From Flavobacterium segetis (GTDB lineage: Bacteria > Bacteroidota > Bacteroidia > Flavobacteriales > Flavobacteriaceae): a DNA stretch of 64,000 nucleotides. Each line of letters opens with the position of its first letter. Position 1 is the first letter of the stretch. The DNA lies in contig NZ_FQWE01000004.1 in assembly GCF_900129575.1 (NCBI RefSeq), positions 310,001-374,000 of the forward strand, written 5' to 3'. Positions 8,540 to 17,304 of this stretch are shown here, in pieces. Position numbers and translations under genes: made by a program. Under the pieces are notes generated by a model, which saw nothing but the letters and a program-made list of their open reading frames with translations, had not been told where the DNA came from and searched no databases.

Positions 8540-9288
8540 TTTTCAAAAGTAGTAATTCTTTTAAACTCTTCGTTCTTAGTAATTAAAAAATCAATCAACA
8601 TAAATTCATCCTCCTCTTTCAAAAGAGTTTTTGATTTAGGATCAGTTTCACAATAATCAAGAAATAGACCTATTTCTTCTGTTTTTAAATTTAAAGTATT
8701 AGTAAAAAAATAGCGATCCAACCCATTTGCAACAGCATCGGAGAAATCAACTTTTTCATTCAAATTTACTTTTTCTGAGTCTTTTTTAAACACTTTAGAC
8801 ACCATCTTAAAAATTCGAACAAAATCCATTCCGTTCTCTATAGTTCCATTTGATGGCATGGTCCTATTTATAGGTGTAGATTTTGCGTCATCAGTAAATT
8901 TTAAGTCCACCATTGATTGTGAACTAGGTAATGCAGGTTTAATATCCATTTTTCCTTTTACGACAACTTCCTTAAGTAGGGTAGTCTGAGACTCAAGATT
9001 AACCAGGTATAATGGTTTCATGAAATCTTTTTGCTGAATTATCATTTTCTTTGACCTAAAAGCTGAACTAAGAACTAACAGCGTATCATTGGCTTGAGCC
9101 AAAATATCAAAGAATCCTTGATTACTTATAAAAGTCCGCGTTTTTGAATTCAAATTAAAAACGTAGCCGTTGTCCACTAGCGCTGCTTCATTAGTAAATT
9201 GACCATGTAACGATTTTCGGTTTTCGTTTTGCGCGAAGGAAATTTGGCAAAATAATATAAAGCTAACTATTATATATTTAGTTTTCAT
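8536..9288 (-). CDS. Carboxypeptidase-regulatory-like domain protein, paralogue 4 (divergent)
   Basis: 250 residues with a signal peptide (MKTKYIIVSFILFCQISFAQ). Residues of about 25-110 form the beta-sandwich seen in carboxypeptidase-D regulatory-like domains: a G-to-F stretch, GFFDILAQANDTLLVLS, then TTLLKEVVVKG. It differs from its three upstream relatives in lacking the SLGII...AERRLYTA block and in having a different C-terminal helical part. It has the strongest claim to be the ancestral partner of DUF6702, because the two genes overlap. Function unknown. It may be a surface or periplasmic accessory protein. Confidence 0.75.
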   Translation of the reverse strand: MKTKYIIVSFILFCQISFAQNENRKSLHGQFTNEAALVDNGYVFNLNSKTRTFISNQGFFDILAQANDTLLVLSSAFRSKKMIIQQKDFMKPLYLVNLESQTTLLKEVVVKGKMDIKPALPSSQSMVDLKFTDDAKSTPINRTMPSNGTIENGMDFVRIFKMVSKVFKKDSEKVNLNEKVDFSDAVANGLDRYFFTNTLNLKTEEIGLFLDYCETDPKSKTLLKEEDEFMLIDFLITKNEEFKRITTFEK

Positions 9289-9301
9289 AAGATGTAATTT
9301 G

Positions 9302-10060
9302 TTAATTATTGTTAGTAAGTAAAGTTTTGAATTCTTCCGCTAAAGCGCCCATATAAAAAGATATTTGTGTCATATTTTTAGTATCCAAAACCTTTTTAAA
9401 ATTTTCATTTTCAACTATATAATATTTAAAACTAGCTATGTTTTCACTTGGTATTTTTAGATTTCTTATAAAGTATTCATCATCATACAATTTAGATATA
9501 AATTTAATATTAGATTCCTTCTTTTCTACAGTAACTATTTTTTTCAACCTTTTTGTTCTACCATTTATTTTATTAATCAATGGGTCAAGTGGCATGGAAC
9601 CACCTAATAAATTGAGCAACATGACTGGCTTGAAGTCTCCAGCAGTTTGCAGGCGGCGTTCTGCCGTTGTATAAGTGACCGGAGCTTTTGTTACAATACC
9701 AAGCGAAAGAACATTCAAACTTTTACTATTTACAACGACTTCCTCTAGTTTTATTACTCCGGGATGCATTGTAATTGCTAAAACCCCAATTTGTATATCG
9801 TCACGTCCAACTATTCTTTTATATGTTTCAAGATTTAATGCTGAAAACATCAAAACATCATTTGCTTTAGCTAAGATGGAAAACTCTCCATTACTATTTG
9901 TTACGGTAGTTTCTTTATTGTTTAAATTTACTACATTAATTCCATAAGCACTACTAGAATCGATTGTAATTTTTACTCGTAAAGGTTTATTAACAATGGT
10001 TTGTCCAGATATATTTTGAAATATTAAAAATAAGAAAATAATCAAACTTTTACGTCTCAC
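9302..10060 (-). CDS. Carboxypeptidase-regulatory-like domain protein, paralogue 3
   Basis: 252 residues. The order is signal peptide (MRRKSLIIFLFLIFQNISGQ), regulatory-like beta-sandwich (about 25-110, with NGEFSILAKANDVLMFSALN and the exit strand KLEEVVVNSKSL), the family block SLGIVTK..YTTAERRLQTAGD, then a DPLINKINGRTKRLKK segment and a helical tail with IASFKYYIVEN. This domain alone usually starts TonB-dependent receptors, but no barrel follows here. It lies 13 bases upstream of paralogue 4, and the decayed copy lies upstream. Confidence 0.75.
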   Translation of the reverse strand: MRRKSLIIFLFLIFQNISGQTIVNKPLRVKITIDSSSAYGINVVNLNNKETTVTNSNGEFSILAKANDVLMFSALNLETYKRIVGRDDIQIGVLAITMHPGVIKLEEVVVNSKSLNVLSLGIVTKAPVTYTTAERRLQTAGDFKPVMLLNLLGGSMPLDPLINKINGRTKRLKKIVTVEKKESNIKFISKLYDDEYFIRNLKIPSENIASFKYYIVENENFKKVLDTKNMTQISFYMGALAEEFKTLLTNNN

Positions 10061-10079
10061 TGCAGTTTATTACTTTGTT

Positions 10080-10410
10080 CTAAGGATTAGAAAGTTTTAT
10101 AATTAGGAACATTGCCACCCATTTAGCATTTGCATTTATTGCTTTGACAAAATCAGTATCTCCTACCAAATAATAGTAGAAACCTTTGATATAATCAAAA
10201 GAAATTTTTGAAGTGTTTGTGTAGTATTCATCAGAAAAAATTTTTCCTGATTTCTTAATTAATACTAAATCCTTCTCTGTTTATATTGCTTTTTATAGCG
10301 CTGGATTTTTACTAGTAATCATAATATTAAGCACATCCAATTGCCCTTTTGGCTGCAATTAGTTACCTAATTTTACGATTTTATGAATCTTTTTGAATCA
10401 TACCTAAATC
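10080..10410 (-). pseudogene. Decayed fifth copy of the carboxypeptidase-regulatory-like paralogue
   Basis: Conceptual translation of the minus strand shows, in order, DLGMIQKDS (compare SLGIIPKGQ in the intact copies), a frameshift, LDVLNIMITSKNPAL, TEKDLVLIKKSGKIFSDEYY, then ISFDYIKGFYYYLVGDTDF and VAMFLIIKLSNP ending at TAG 10080-10082. These line up with the intact C-terminal halves (ISGRKAMIKK, EDSYYIETLKIP, YIKGFQYYCIED, ALFLIVKLAE). There are four in-frame stops and at least one frameshift, and the signal peptide and beta-sandwich half are gone. It sits between paralogues 2 and 3, in the same orientation. Confidence 0.8.
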
Positions 10411-10437
10411 TCAAGTATTAAAATACATGAGAAAATT

Positions 10438-11172
10438 CTATTTACTTTCAAGTGTGACTATTTCGTTATATTTTTCAGCTAATTTAACTATTAAAAACAA
10501 CGCCATTGATTTGTTCTTTATCCGCAGCGCGTTAGCCATAGCTGCATCTTCAATACAGTAATATTGAAATCCCTTGATATAAAGTTCAGGTATTTTTAAA
10601 GTCTCAATATAATAACTATCTTCAAAAAGCATGTCTATTTTTGCTAATAACTGTTCTTTTTTCTCAACAATTATTTCCTTTTTTATCATTGCTTTACGTC
10701 CAGAAATCGTGTTTAAAAGTCCATCGATTCCTCCGCCTGAAGTAGCTGTATACAGTCGACGTTCTGCTGGCGAGTATTTTTTTTGACCGTATGGAATAAT
10801 TCCTAAACTTTCAGCTGAAATTGACGATTCATTGACAATTACTTCTTTTAATAGAATACTTTTTGCTAATACTGCAACTTTTATATATCCTGATTTTAAG
10901 TCTTTTTCATCAATTTTTCGCCTGACTGTTTCTAAATTTAAAGCAGAAAATAAAAGCACGTCGCCTAATTTTACTGCGATAATAAAAGAGCCGTCCCCAG
11001 TTGAAAATACTGTTTTTTGAGAATCAACATTTAGTATTGAAACACCATCTACCGCAACAGAATCAGCGATAATTTGACCCTTGATTTCTAATGAATGTTC
11101 CATTTGTCCAAATGTAATTTGGATTAGAAGAAGAAAAAGAACTTGTATTGTATTTTTAATTTTCGCTTGCAA
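10438..11172 (-). CDS. Carboxypeptidase-regulatory-like domain protein, paralogue 2
   Basis: 244 residues with the same architecture as its neighbours: an export signal (IQVLFLLLIQITFGQ), a beta-sandwich to about residue 105 with DGSFIIAVKLGDVLLFSALN, SLGIIPYGQKKYSPAERRLY, a Gly-rich linker, and the C-terminal EDSYYIETLKIP...YIKGFQYY part. No ATG precedes the signal peptide. The best start is TTG at 11172, which overlaps the end of the upstream gene by 17 bases. A start at the later ATG would delete the signal peptide. Translation is therefore probably coupled to paralogue 1. Confidence 0.75.
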   Translation of the reverse strand: MQAKIKNTIQVLFLLLIQITFGQMEHSLEIKGQIIADSVAVDGVSILNVDSQKTVFSTGDGSFIIAVKLGDVLLFSALNLETVRRKIDEKDLKSGYIKVAVLAKSILLKEVIVNESSISAESLGIIPYGQKKYSPAERRLYTATSGGGIDGLLNTISGRKAMIKKEIIVEKKEQLLAKIDMLFEDSYYIETLKIPELYIKGFQYYCIEDAAMANALRIKNKSMALFLIVKLAEKYNEIVTLESK

Positions 11173-11911
11173 TTATTTCTCTGTATTGAATTGCTAAATC
11201 ACCGATAAAAAAGGTAGCTAAAGCAGTATTATTTGACTCTAAAATTTTTATAAATTCTTTGTTTTCTACAATAAAATACTTAAAGCCTTTAACATATATG
11301 ACAGGAATTTGTAACTTAGTCGTAATATATTCTAAAGGAAATATATTTTCTATTTTTTTTAAATATCCTTCCTTTTTTTCGACCTCAAGATCTTTTTTTA
11401 GCATTTTTGTTCGCCCTGATATCCAGTTCATAAGCGGATCAAGAGAAGCTGATCCGCCCATCATTGTCCCCACATTTGCGGAAGCATTAAGATCTGTAGC
11501 CGTATACAATTTTCGTTCTGCTGCGGTGTAACTTTTTTGACCTTTCGGAATAATTCCTAATGAAACTGCATTAATACCTCCGTTTACAATTACCTCATCT
11601 AATTGATTAATTTCTTGCTTTAATTGCACTACTAAATTTTGTTGTTCTAAGTCTTTCTTGGTGACTATTATTTTAGTTTCTATAATTTGGAAACCAGAAA
11701 ATACTAAAATATCATATTCTTTCGCTAGGATATTAAAATATCCCATCATATTAGCAGTAGAAACTGCTTTAGTTCTTTCGTTAAGAATATAGACTGTATC
11801 TAAACCTGTAAAATCAGCAACTACTTTACCGCTCAATTGATCACGAGGTAAATCTTGCGCTGACACTTGCATCGCATACACAAGTAAAAACAAAGAGAAA
11901 AGTCTTGTCAT
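11156..11911 (-). CDS. Carboxypeptidase-regulatory-like domain protein, paralogue 1
   Basis: I place the start at the ATG at 11911 rather than 11962, because it gives a clean signal peptide (MTRLFSLFLLVYAMQVSAQ); the 17 extra residues of the longer form would precede it. The resulting protein is 251 residues. The beta-sandwich includes MGYFNILAKEYDILVFSGF and INQLDEVIVNG. Then come SLGIIPKGQKSYTAAERKLY, a Met/Gly-rich linker, LMNWISGRTKMLKK, and the tail YVKGFKYFIVEN. It is the first gene of the operon, and its stop overlaps paralogue 2. Function unknown. Confidence 0.75.
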   Translation of the reverse strand: MTRLFSLFLLVYAMQVSAQDLPRDQLSGKVVADFTGLDTVYILNERTKAVSTANMMGYFNILAKEYDILVFSGFQIIETKIIVTKKDLEQQNLVVQLKQEINQLDEVIVNGGINAVSLGIIPKGQKSYTAAERKLYTATDLNASANVGTMMGGSASLDPLMNWISGRTKMLKKDLEVEKKEGYLKKIENIFPLEYITTKLQIPVIYVKGFKYFIVENKEFIKILESNNTALATFFIGDLAIQYREIIASEN

Positions 11912-12053
11912 TTTAGAAAAGAGAATATTACTACCTGGTAAAAGTATCCAAATGCCCTCCAAATAAATTACTAATGCCTTGGTAAAAAAATGTTAATTAA
12001 ATATTTGAAATAAATTATACGAATCGATACCTTTAGCATAAATTTTAATCCTA

Positions 12054-12761
12054 ATGAAAAACATAATTATAGCAAGCACTTCAACACTTTCAGGTCAAAA
12101 ATATCTGGATTATTTGTTACCAACTTTAGAACTGCATTTTCAAAACTGTGAAACCATTCTTTTTATTCCTTATGCAAGACCAAGCGGGATTTCTCATCAA
12201 GGATATACCGATATGGTGCAATTGGCTTTCGCCAAAATTAATAAAAAAGTAGTAGGCCTTCATGAATTTGACGATGCTACAGAAGCCATAAGAAACGCGT
12301 CTGGCATATTTACTGGTGGTGGGAACACCTTTGTACTCGTGTCACAATTGCATAAAAATAATTTAATGAATGTTCTCGCAGAAACCATTAAAAATGGAAC
12401 GCCGTATTTAGGAACAAGTGCCGGAAGTGTAATATGCGGTCTCACGATGCAAACTACTAATGATATGCCAATAGTTTACCCATCTAGTTTTCAAACTTTA
12501 GGCGTAATCTCATTTAATTTGAATGCACATTATTTAGATCCTGACACATCATCAAAGCACATGGGTGAAACACGAGAAACACGTATCAAAGAATTTCATG
12601 CATACAATTCAGCACCTGTTCTAGGTTTGAGAGAAGGAAGCTGGCTGGATGTAAAAGGAGATAAAATTATTTTAAAGGGAGAATTTACAGCGAGACTTTT
12701 TAAACAAAATCAAACTCCAGAAGAATTGGAAACTGGAACTGATTTGAGTTTCATAAAGTAA
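12054..12761 (+). CDS. pepE: Dipeptidase E (peptidase S51)
   Basis: 235 residues, the normal length for PepE, a cytoplasmic serine peptidase that cleaves Asp-X dipeptides. The nucleophile motif is GTSAGS, with Ser122, and the probable catalytic His159 lies in NLNAHYLDPD. The preceding GIFTGGGNTF loop is the conserved glycine segment of the S51 fold. It stands alone, divergent from the paralogue operon, and nothing ties it to that operon functionally. Confidence 0.92.
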   Translation: MKNIIIASTSTLSGQKYLDYLLPTLELHFQNCETILFIPYARPSGISHQGYTDMVQLAFAKINKKVVGLHEFDDATEAIRNASGIFTGGGNTFVLVSQLHKNNLMNVLAETIKNGTPYLGTSAGSVICGLTMQTTNDMPIVYPSSFQTLGVISFNLNAHYLDPDTSSKHMGETRETRIKEFHAYNSAPVLGLREGSWLDVKGDKIILKGEFTARLFKQNQTPEELETGTDLSFIK

Positions 12762-12988
12762 TCTATGAATAAGACTTGAAATTTATAATAATGCACTGTG
12801 AATCGCAGGATAATTAACTGTAAAAACAAGTAAAACTTAATAAGAAGTGTTATTTAAAATTACTGACTTTAATTTCGATTATCTAGGAAATTTTGCCTTA
12901 TTTAGTTAAAGAAAATTAATTCAATTTATTACAATTAGGTTAAATTATGTTGCGCAAAAACAAGAAAATCGAAGGTGTCAAAAAACAA

Positions 12989-13015
12989 AAAACCTCAAAC
13001 TGTGTTTGAGGTTTT
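12989..13015 (-). terminator. Terminator of the tRNA-Gly pair
   Basis: Twelve-base perfect stem AAAACCTCAAAC / GTTTGAGGTTTT with a 3-base loop, followed on the minus strand by a T-rich run. It begins two bases past the 3' end of the second tRNA gene. Confidence 0.85.
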
Positions 13016-13017
13016 AG

Positions 13018-13090
<73 letters not shown>

Positions 13091-13132
13091 ATGACAACAA
13101 AAAACTGAAGTTTCTTTTAAAATGAAACTTAG

Positions 13133-13205
<73 letters not shown>

Positions 13206-13218
13206 ATTAACAACGGTG

Positions 13219-13250
13219 CAAATATAATTAATAAGTTTGCTTGAATGCAA
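13219..13250 (-). promoter_or_regulatory. Promoter of the tRNA-Gly(TCC) pair
   Basis: On the minus strand, TTG (13250-13248) is followed by 21 bases and TATATTTG (13226-13219). This is a full match to the Bacteroidetes primary-sigma consensus. Confidence 0.75.
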
Positions 13251-13375
13251 GTTTTTTTCTTAAAAACTCTTAAACAACGTTTGATGAAATATAGTAATTA
13301 GTGCAATTAAATTGCTAAAGAATTTAAAATTAAATTATTATGACTTTAAATCCGACATAAAAAAGTTTAAAAATT

Positions 13376-13825
13376 ATGCAAACAATAAAAAAAATAACGG
13401 CATTAGAGACTTTTCCTGTCCGACATCCCGTACTTAGAAGTGGCAAATCAATTGAAAGTTGTCATTTTGACGGAGATAATTTAAAATCTACAGTTCATTA
13501 TGGATTATTTATTCTTGATAGTATAACAGGAGTGATATCGTTATTTAAAACGAAAAATAATTTATTTCCAAATCAAAAGCAATTCCAAATTAGAGGTATG
13601 GCGGTTTTGCAAGACTATCAAAAGAAAGGGTTCGGAGCCAAATTAATTTTAAATGCCGAGAAATATTGCAAGGAGCAAAACACAGACTTGATTTGGTTCA
13701 ACGCTCGTAAAGAAGCAATTGAGTTTTATGAAAAAATGGGATTCAAAACCACAGGAAAACCCTTTGAAATTAAGGACGTGGGAGAACACACAGTTATGTA
13801 CAAATATTGTAAAACATTACTGTAA
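13376..13825 (+). CDS. GNAT-family N-acetyltransferase
   Basis: 149 residues. The acetyl-CoA binding motif A reads MAVLQDYQKKGFGAKLIL (Q/K-x-x-G-x-G/A pattern), followed by helix AEKYCKEQ and the C-terminal EFYEKMGFKTTGKPFEI strand and loop. The N-terminal FPVRHPVLRSGK segment is typical of a small group of flavobacterial GNATs. The substrate is not predictable. It is a single gene, convergent with the L,D-transpeptidase-like gene with only 24 bases between the stops. Confidence 0.85.
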   Translation: MQTIKKITALETFPVRHPVLRSGKSIESCHFDGDNLKSTVHYGLFILDSITGVISLFKTKNNLFPNQKQFQIRGMAVLQDYQKKGFGAKLILNAEKYCKEQNTDLIWFNARKEAIEFYEKMGFKTTGKPFEIKDVGEHTVMYKYCKTLL

Positions 13826-13849
13826 AAGATAGAACGATTAAAATAGAAA

Positions 13850-14572
13850 TTAAGTAATAGACTGATTACCAAATTTAGAAACTCTTGAAGGATGGTAGAT
13901 GAAGAAGCAAGATTTATCTTTTATGGTTGTGATAATATCTTTCGAAAGTTCAACTGGAACGGCAGGACAGCCTTGACTCCTTCCTAATCTATGATTATTT
14001 TTAATAAATGAATTTGAAACGTAATCAGCAGCGTGCATCACTACTCCGCGAGCTCTTGCATTATCATTCACTCCTTTTTCAAGACCATCTAAACGAAGAG
14101 ACATTCCGTGTTTTCCGTTATAAATTTCTCCCGTAGCATAAAATCCTAAACTACTTTTGTAAGATTCAGATGCATTAGAAAAATTTGAAGCAAATTCTTC
14201 TCCTGTGTTTCTACCATGTGCAACTAGAGAATTGAATAGAACATCTCCAGTTGATAAATCAATTACCCAGAGCCTTTTAGTGTTTGCAGATAAACTAAAA
14301 TCTATTATTGTCAAAATTTCTTTTTTAATTAGGCCTTTTTCTTTTAATGAATAATACCCTTTTAATGCCTCAGCAAAACTCTCTAAACGTGGCAACTCAA
14401 ATTTTGTAGAATGCAAATTGTTATATGCATTTTCAATTCTAGCTTCCATGCTCGTTTCCAAATTATTAGCATAAACAGCCAAAATTGGAATCTTTGTTTC
14501 AGTAGTGATTTTAGGATTAGAAAATGTAGAAAAGAAGAAAAATAATATAGTAGGAATTATTGTATAAACCAT
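13850..14572 (-). CDS. YkuD_2-type murein L,D-transpeptidase-like exported protein
   Basis: 240 residues. The N-terminus is hydrophobic (MVYTIIPTILFFFFSTFSNP). The catalytic-type region has VMHAADYV, then HRLGRSQGCPAVP, the His-x-Gly...S-x-G-C pattern with the nucleophilic Cys. The segment FSLSANTKRLWVIDLSTGDV is the domain's opening strands. Proteins of this type form 3-3 crosslinks in peptidoglycan or attach proteins to it in the periplasm, though activity of the YkuD_2 branch is less well established. Confidence 0.85.
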   Translation of the reverse strand: MVYTIIPTILFFFFSTFSNPKITTETKIPILAVYANNLETSMEARIENAYNNLHSTKFELPRLESFAEALKGYYSLKEKGLIKKEILTIIDFSLSANTKRLWVIDLSTGDVLFNSLVAHGRNTGEEFASNFSNASESYKSSLGFYATGEIYNGKHGMSLRLDGLEKGVNDNARARGVVMHAADYVSNSFIKNNHRLGRSQGCPAVPVELSKDIITTIKDKSCFFIYHPSRVSKFGNQSIT

Positions 14573-14731
14573 TGAAAGTGTATGTGTTATAAATTAGTAG
14601 GGATTACAAACGTACAGTAAAAAGTGTAAATATGCAGGTCTTTAACATAATTTTATTTCTATTGTAACGAAAAATAACAATATTTATTTGCACATTAATC
14701 AATAATAAGGCAATTGTTATGTTAATTTTGT

Positions 14732-14739
14732 TATTTTTG
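14732..14739 (+). promoter_or_regulatory. -7 promoter element of first DUF5916 gene
   Basis: TATTTTTG, 20 bases before the chosen ATG at 14760. A TTG lies 15 bases upstream, somewhat closer than usual. Confidence 0.4.
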
Positions 14740-14759
14740 TTTTGAAACACCCACTTTTT

Positions 14760-17153
14760 ATGTCGAAATTATCTTTTAAAACCCTACTAGTTTTAATATT
14801 TCTTAGTTTTAATTCATTCAGTCAAAAAAAAACATTAGTATCAAAATCCACCACCGAAAGTATTGTTGTTGATGGTAAAATAAATGAAAAAGTTTGGAAT
14901 TCAGCGGCAGTTGCCTCTGAATTTATAATGTTTGAGCCAGATAATGGTAAGCCGATAAGTCCAGATAAAAGGACAGAGGTGAAAATAGTTTATGACAACA
15001 CTGCAATTTATATTTCGGCTCTATTATATGATAATGAACCCGACAAAATTCAAAAAGAAATTACAAATAGAGATGTATTTGGAGTTTCTGATCATTTTTC
15101 AGTTTATATCAACGGTTTCAATGATGGTCAACAAGACTTTAGATTTTTTGTAAGCGCTGCGGGTGTACAAATGGACTGTTTAGCCACCGAAGATTTTGAA
15201 GATTTTACCTGGGACGCCATTTGGGATAGTGAGGTAGTAATTACTGAATTTGGATGGGTTGTTGAAATGAAGATTCCTTATGCCGCATTGCGATTTGGAA
15301 AAGCTGAAAAACAAGTCTGGGGTTTAAATTTCATGCGTGAAATCAAACGAGACGTTCAAAAATACACTTGGAATCGCGTTGATACTAAGATTGGTGCGAT
15401 TATTCCACAGGCAGGAATACTTGAAGGCATTGAAAACATTCAAACTCCTACACGATTATTTCTTATTCCTTACACATCCGCTTATTATCAGCAAAGCGAT
15501 ATTGGTTCGGATAGAACTTTTAAAGCAGGATTAGATATTAAATACGGTATAAATGACTCTTTTACACTAGATGCAATTTTAATTCCTGATTTTGGTCAAA
15601 CAAAATTTGATAATGCAATTTTAAATTTGCTTCCATTCGAGCAAAAATTCGAAGAAAACAGACCGTTTTTTACAGAGGGAACTGATTTATTCAATAAAGG
15701 TAATTTACTATACTCTAGAAGAATTGGTGGCGAACCAACTACTATACCCAACACATCTGATGCGGAAGAGATAACTAATTATCCAAGCACCGTAAATTTA
15801 CTTAATGCTGTCAAAATTTCAGGTCGAACTGAAAAAGGCCTAGGAATAGGTTTTTTAAATGCGGTAACAGAAAAAACTCGCGCCACAATTTTTAACAACG
15901 ATACGCAAGAGTTTCGCAAAGAGGTTATTGAACCTTTGACTAATTACAACATGATTGTTCTTGATCAGCGTTTCAATCAAAACTCATCCGTTACTTTTGT
16001 TAATGCTAATACCACCCGAAATGGAGCGTTTAGAGATGCAAATGTTTCGGCATTATTATTTGATTTAAACACAAAAGCGAATACCTATAATTTGTACGGT
16101 GATTTTAAATACAATTCTATTAATACCATTGAAGATTACGATGGCTTTAAAACTGAACTTGGACTTGAAAAAACAAGTGGAAAATATCGATATGGATTTT
16201 CTGGAAAATATGTATCTAAGAATTATGATGTAAATGATTTAGGAATAAATTTCTACTCTAATTATCATAATGCTTACGCACACGCTAGCTACAGAATAGT
16301 AAATCCAACTAAAGTTTTCAATACTTTTAGAATTAATGAATACGTAAATTTTGAAGTAGATAACACCTCCAAGAAACTACAGACTGGAGCTTTTGGAACT
16401 GAAATAAAAGCGACTACATTAGGTAATCATACACTTGAGCTTCTACTGGAATTATCACCACTTGAAACATTCGATTTTTATGAACCTCGAGAATATGGTA
16501 AATATGTTTTTATTCCTGAAAAAGTTATTTCAATAGTTAATTTCACTTCCAATGATAATAATGCTTTTACAATAATTGCCCAACCTACATTTACAAAGTT
16601 CAATGAAAAAGGGAGGAATACATATGGTTTTTATTTTGGTCCAAAATACCGTTTCAACGATAAATTTTCATTAGCCTACGCAGCAGAGTACACAAAACTG
16701 AATAATGATCGCGGCTGGGTTGGCTTTGAAAATTCTGATATTATATTTGCACAGCGCAATCGAGAAATACTCCAAAATGATCTTGTTGGAAAATATTCTT
16801 TAAACAATAAAATGACAATTAATTTAACTGCAAGATATTATTGGTCATATTCTAAAAACAAAGATTTTTTAACTTTGAAGGATGGTGGTTATCTCATCCC
16901 AAACAACACTTACAATTTAAATAAAGATAGAAATTTCAATTCCTGGAATTTTGATTTATCTTACTCTTGGTGGTTTGCGCCCGGAAGCGAAATATCAATT
17001 TTATACCGCAGTTATGGATTGGAAAGAACGAGTCAAGTTGAAAAAGATTTATCAAGAAATCTCAAAAATATCTTTAATAGTGACCTTACAAATGTGCTAT
17101 CGATAAGTGTTCGCTATTTTATTGATTATAATACAATAAAAAACAAATTTTAA
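14760..17153 (+). CDS. DUF5916 outer-membrane protein with CBM9-like N-terminal domain, copy 1
   Basis: I start it at ATG 14760, which gives the signal peptide MSKLSFKTLLVLIFLSFNSFSQ; a TTG six codons upstream is less likely, because it sits almost on the -7 element. The 797-residue product has a CBM9-like beta-sandwich (about residues 20-215, VDGKINEKVWNSA, the WGLNFMREIKR strand) and then a long DUF5916 beta-barrel-like region with alternating aromatic strands. It ends in SVRYFIDYNTIKNKF, a typical outer-membrane C-terminus. Function unknown. It is a close paralogue of the next gene. Confidence 0.85.
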   Translation: MSKLSFKTLLVLIFLSFNSFSQKKTLVSKSTTESIVVDGKINEKVWNSAAVASEFIMFEPDNGKPISPDKRTEVKIVYDNTAIYISALLYDNEPDKIQKEITNRDVFGVSDHFSVYINGFNDGQQDFRFFVSAAGVQMDCLATEDFEDFTWDAIWDSEVVITEFGWVVEMKIPYAALRFGKAEKQVWGLNFMREIKRDVQKYTWNRVDTKIGAIIPQAGILEGIENIQTPTRLFLIPYTSAYYQQSDIGSDRTFKAGLDIKYGINDSFTLDAILIPDFGQTKFDNAILNLLPFEQKFEENRPFFTEGTDLFNKGNLLYSRRIGGEPTTIPNTSDAEEITNYPSTVNLLNAVKISGRTEKGLGIGFLNAVTEKTRATIFNNDTQEFRKEVIEPLTNYNMIVLDQRFNQNSSVTFVNANTTRNGAFRDANVSALLFDLNTKANTYNLYGDFKYNSINTIEDYDGFKTELGLEKTSGKYRYGFSGKYVSKNYDVNDLGINFYSNYHNAYAHASYRIVNPTKVFNTFRINEYVNFEVDNTSKKLQTGAFGTEIKATTLGNHTLELLLELSPLETFDFYEPREYGKYVFIPEKVISIVNFTSNDNNAFTIIAQPTFTKFNEKGRNTYGFYFGPKYRFNDKFSLAYAAEYTKLNNDRGWVGFENSDIIFAQRNREILQNDLVGKYSLNNKMTINLTARYYWSYSKNKDFLTLKDGGYLIPNNTYNLNKDRNFNSWNFDLSYSWWFAPGSEISILYRSYGLERTSQVEKDLSRNLKNIFNSDLTNVLSISVRYFIDYNTIKNKF

Positions 17154-17260
17154 TTTATAAAAAACTGTAACAATCATTTGAAAAGGGAGTCTATTAAACC
17201 AAACTCTTAAGTGTATTGGTGATTTATTACTTTGACGCTATTACGTTTTTACAAATTAGC

Positions 17261-17298
<38 letters not shown>

Positions 17299-17304
17299 CG
17301 TTAC

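Noticed and set aside
11912..11962. Upstream start for paralogue 1
   Set aside because: It would place 17 unrelated residues before a canonical signal peptide, so ATG 11911 is preferred.
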